Shown here: in pieces, positions 6,603 through 6,816 of the stretch
Layout: each line of letters begins with the position of its first letter
How positions within the stretch are numbered: position 1 is the first letter of the stretch
NCBI GenBank assembly: GCA_002430605.1
Contig: DJBY01000132.1
Location: 1 to 6,816, forward strand
Length of the DNA stretch: 6,816 bases
Reading direction: 5' to 3'
DNA from: Opitutia bacterium UBA5964
GTDB taxonomy: Bacteria; Verrucomicrobiota; Verrucomicrobiia; Opitutales; Coraliomargaritaceae
The notes under the pieces: generated by a model
Told to the model about the DNA's origin: nothing
What the model saw: only the letters and a program-made list of their open reading frames with translations
Database searches by the model: none
Translations under genes and position numbers: made by a program

Positions 6603-6816
6603 TCATGGCGATTCTGCTAATCTGATTGCAGCCTCGCGATTCACTTCAATCACTCGAAATACTCGGATGACTGTAAAGGGTTGGAAACTACGCTCGCCGA
6701 TCAGTTCGACGACGAAGATACCTTGCGGCAACTTCGAGGGCAGGATTTGAGTGGTATTTGCTTCGATCGTAAACTCCCTGCGCTCAATCAAATACACCTC
6801 GGAGAACTTACCCGAC
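6603..6816 (-). CDS. C-terminal part of an unrecognised protein (5' end outside window)
   Basis: A minus-strand frame is open from the window edge to a TGA at 6603-6605, giving about 70 residues. A GTG at 6797 could start a 64-residue protein, but the frame continues upstream with coding-like residues (S-G-K-F-S-E), so this is more likely the end of a longer gene. Alternating hydrophobic residues suggest beta strands, for example around V-Y-L-I, F-T-I-E, G-I-F-V-V-E-L and T-V-I-R-V-F-R-V. The L-P-x-G-I-F-V-V-E turn is reminiscent of Ig-like or sorting-type C-terminal beta domains, but I do not recognise the family. No membrane helix is seen. It converges on the pseudogene, ending 5 bases from its last stop, with no terminator hairpin between. 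Confidence 0.5.
   Translation of the reverse strand, partial: SGKFSEVYLIERREFTIEANTTQILPSKLPQGIFVVELIGERSFQPFTVIRVFRVIEVNREAAIRLAESP

Noticed and set aside
1..6816. CRISPR array, tRNA/rRNA genes, insertion sequence or transposase
   Set aside because: No regularly spaced direct repeats, no cloverleaf-like sequence, no transposase motifs and no terminal inverted repeats were seen on either strand by eye.

Overview
The window is about 6.8 kb of a cell-surface glycan or lipid-glycosylation locus, apparently from a Gram-negative bacterium. Base composition is moderate and uneven. The starts lack obvious Shine-Dalgarno sequences, and the genes combine GT-C membrane glycosyltransferases, a polyprenyl-phosphate glycosyltransferase, a GtrA-like protein and FkbM-type and class I methyltransferases. 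My best guess is a member of the PVC group, for example an Opitutae-like verrucomicrobium. That guess rests on general protein and composition style, not on a marker gene, and is weak.

Layout. A plus-strand run covers 1-3396: the 3' part of an FkbM-family methyltransferase gene, a GT39-like multi-pass membrane glycosyltransferase (start reassigned to 531), and a GT2 polyprenyl-phosphate glycosyltransferase with two C-terminal membrane helices. A minus-strand run covers 5684-3393: a GT87-like multi-pass membrane protein, a class I SAM-dependent methyltransferase and a four-helix GtrA-family protein, with gaps of only 4 and 11 bases. The two runs converge, and the stop codons of the GT2 and GtrA genes overlap at 3393-3396.

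Right-hand part. Next to the start of the minus-strand run is a plus-strand remnant of a third polytopic GT-C-like membrane protein (about 5771-6597). It has no usable in-frame start and breaks frame at an A8 tract and again near 6495. The far end of the protein seems to be fused on after a large internal deletion, so I call it a pseudogene. The last 200 bases hold the C-terminus of an unrecognised minus-strand gene.

How they could work together (inference from families). The GT2 enzyme would charge a polyprenyl phosphate with a sugar. The GtrA-like protein would move or support the lipid-linked sugar across the inner membrane. The GT39- and GT87-like proteins would use polyprenyl-phosphate sugars on the periplasmic side, and the two methyltransferases would modify glycan or sugar groups. 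This is a recognisable type of pathway; I see no clearly new system in the window. No tRNA, rRNA, CRISPR array, insertion sequence or convincing terminator was seen.
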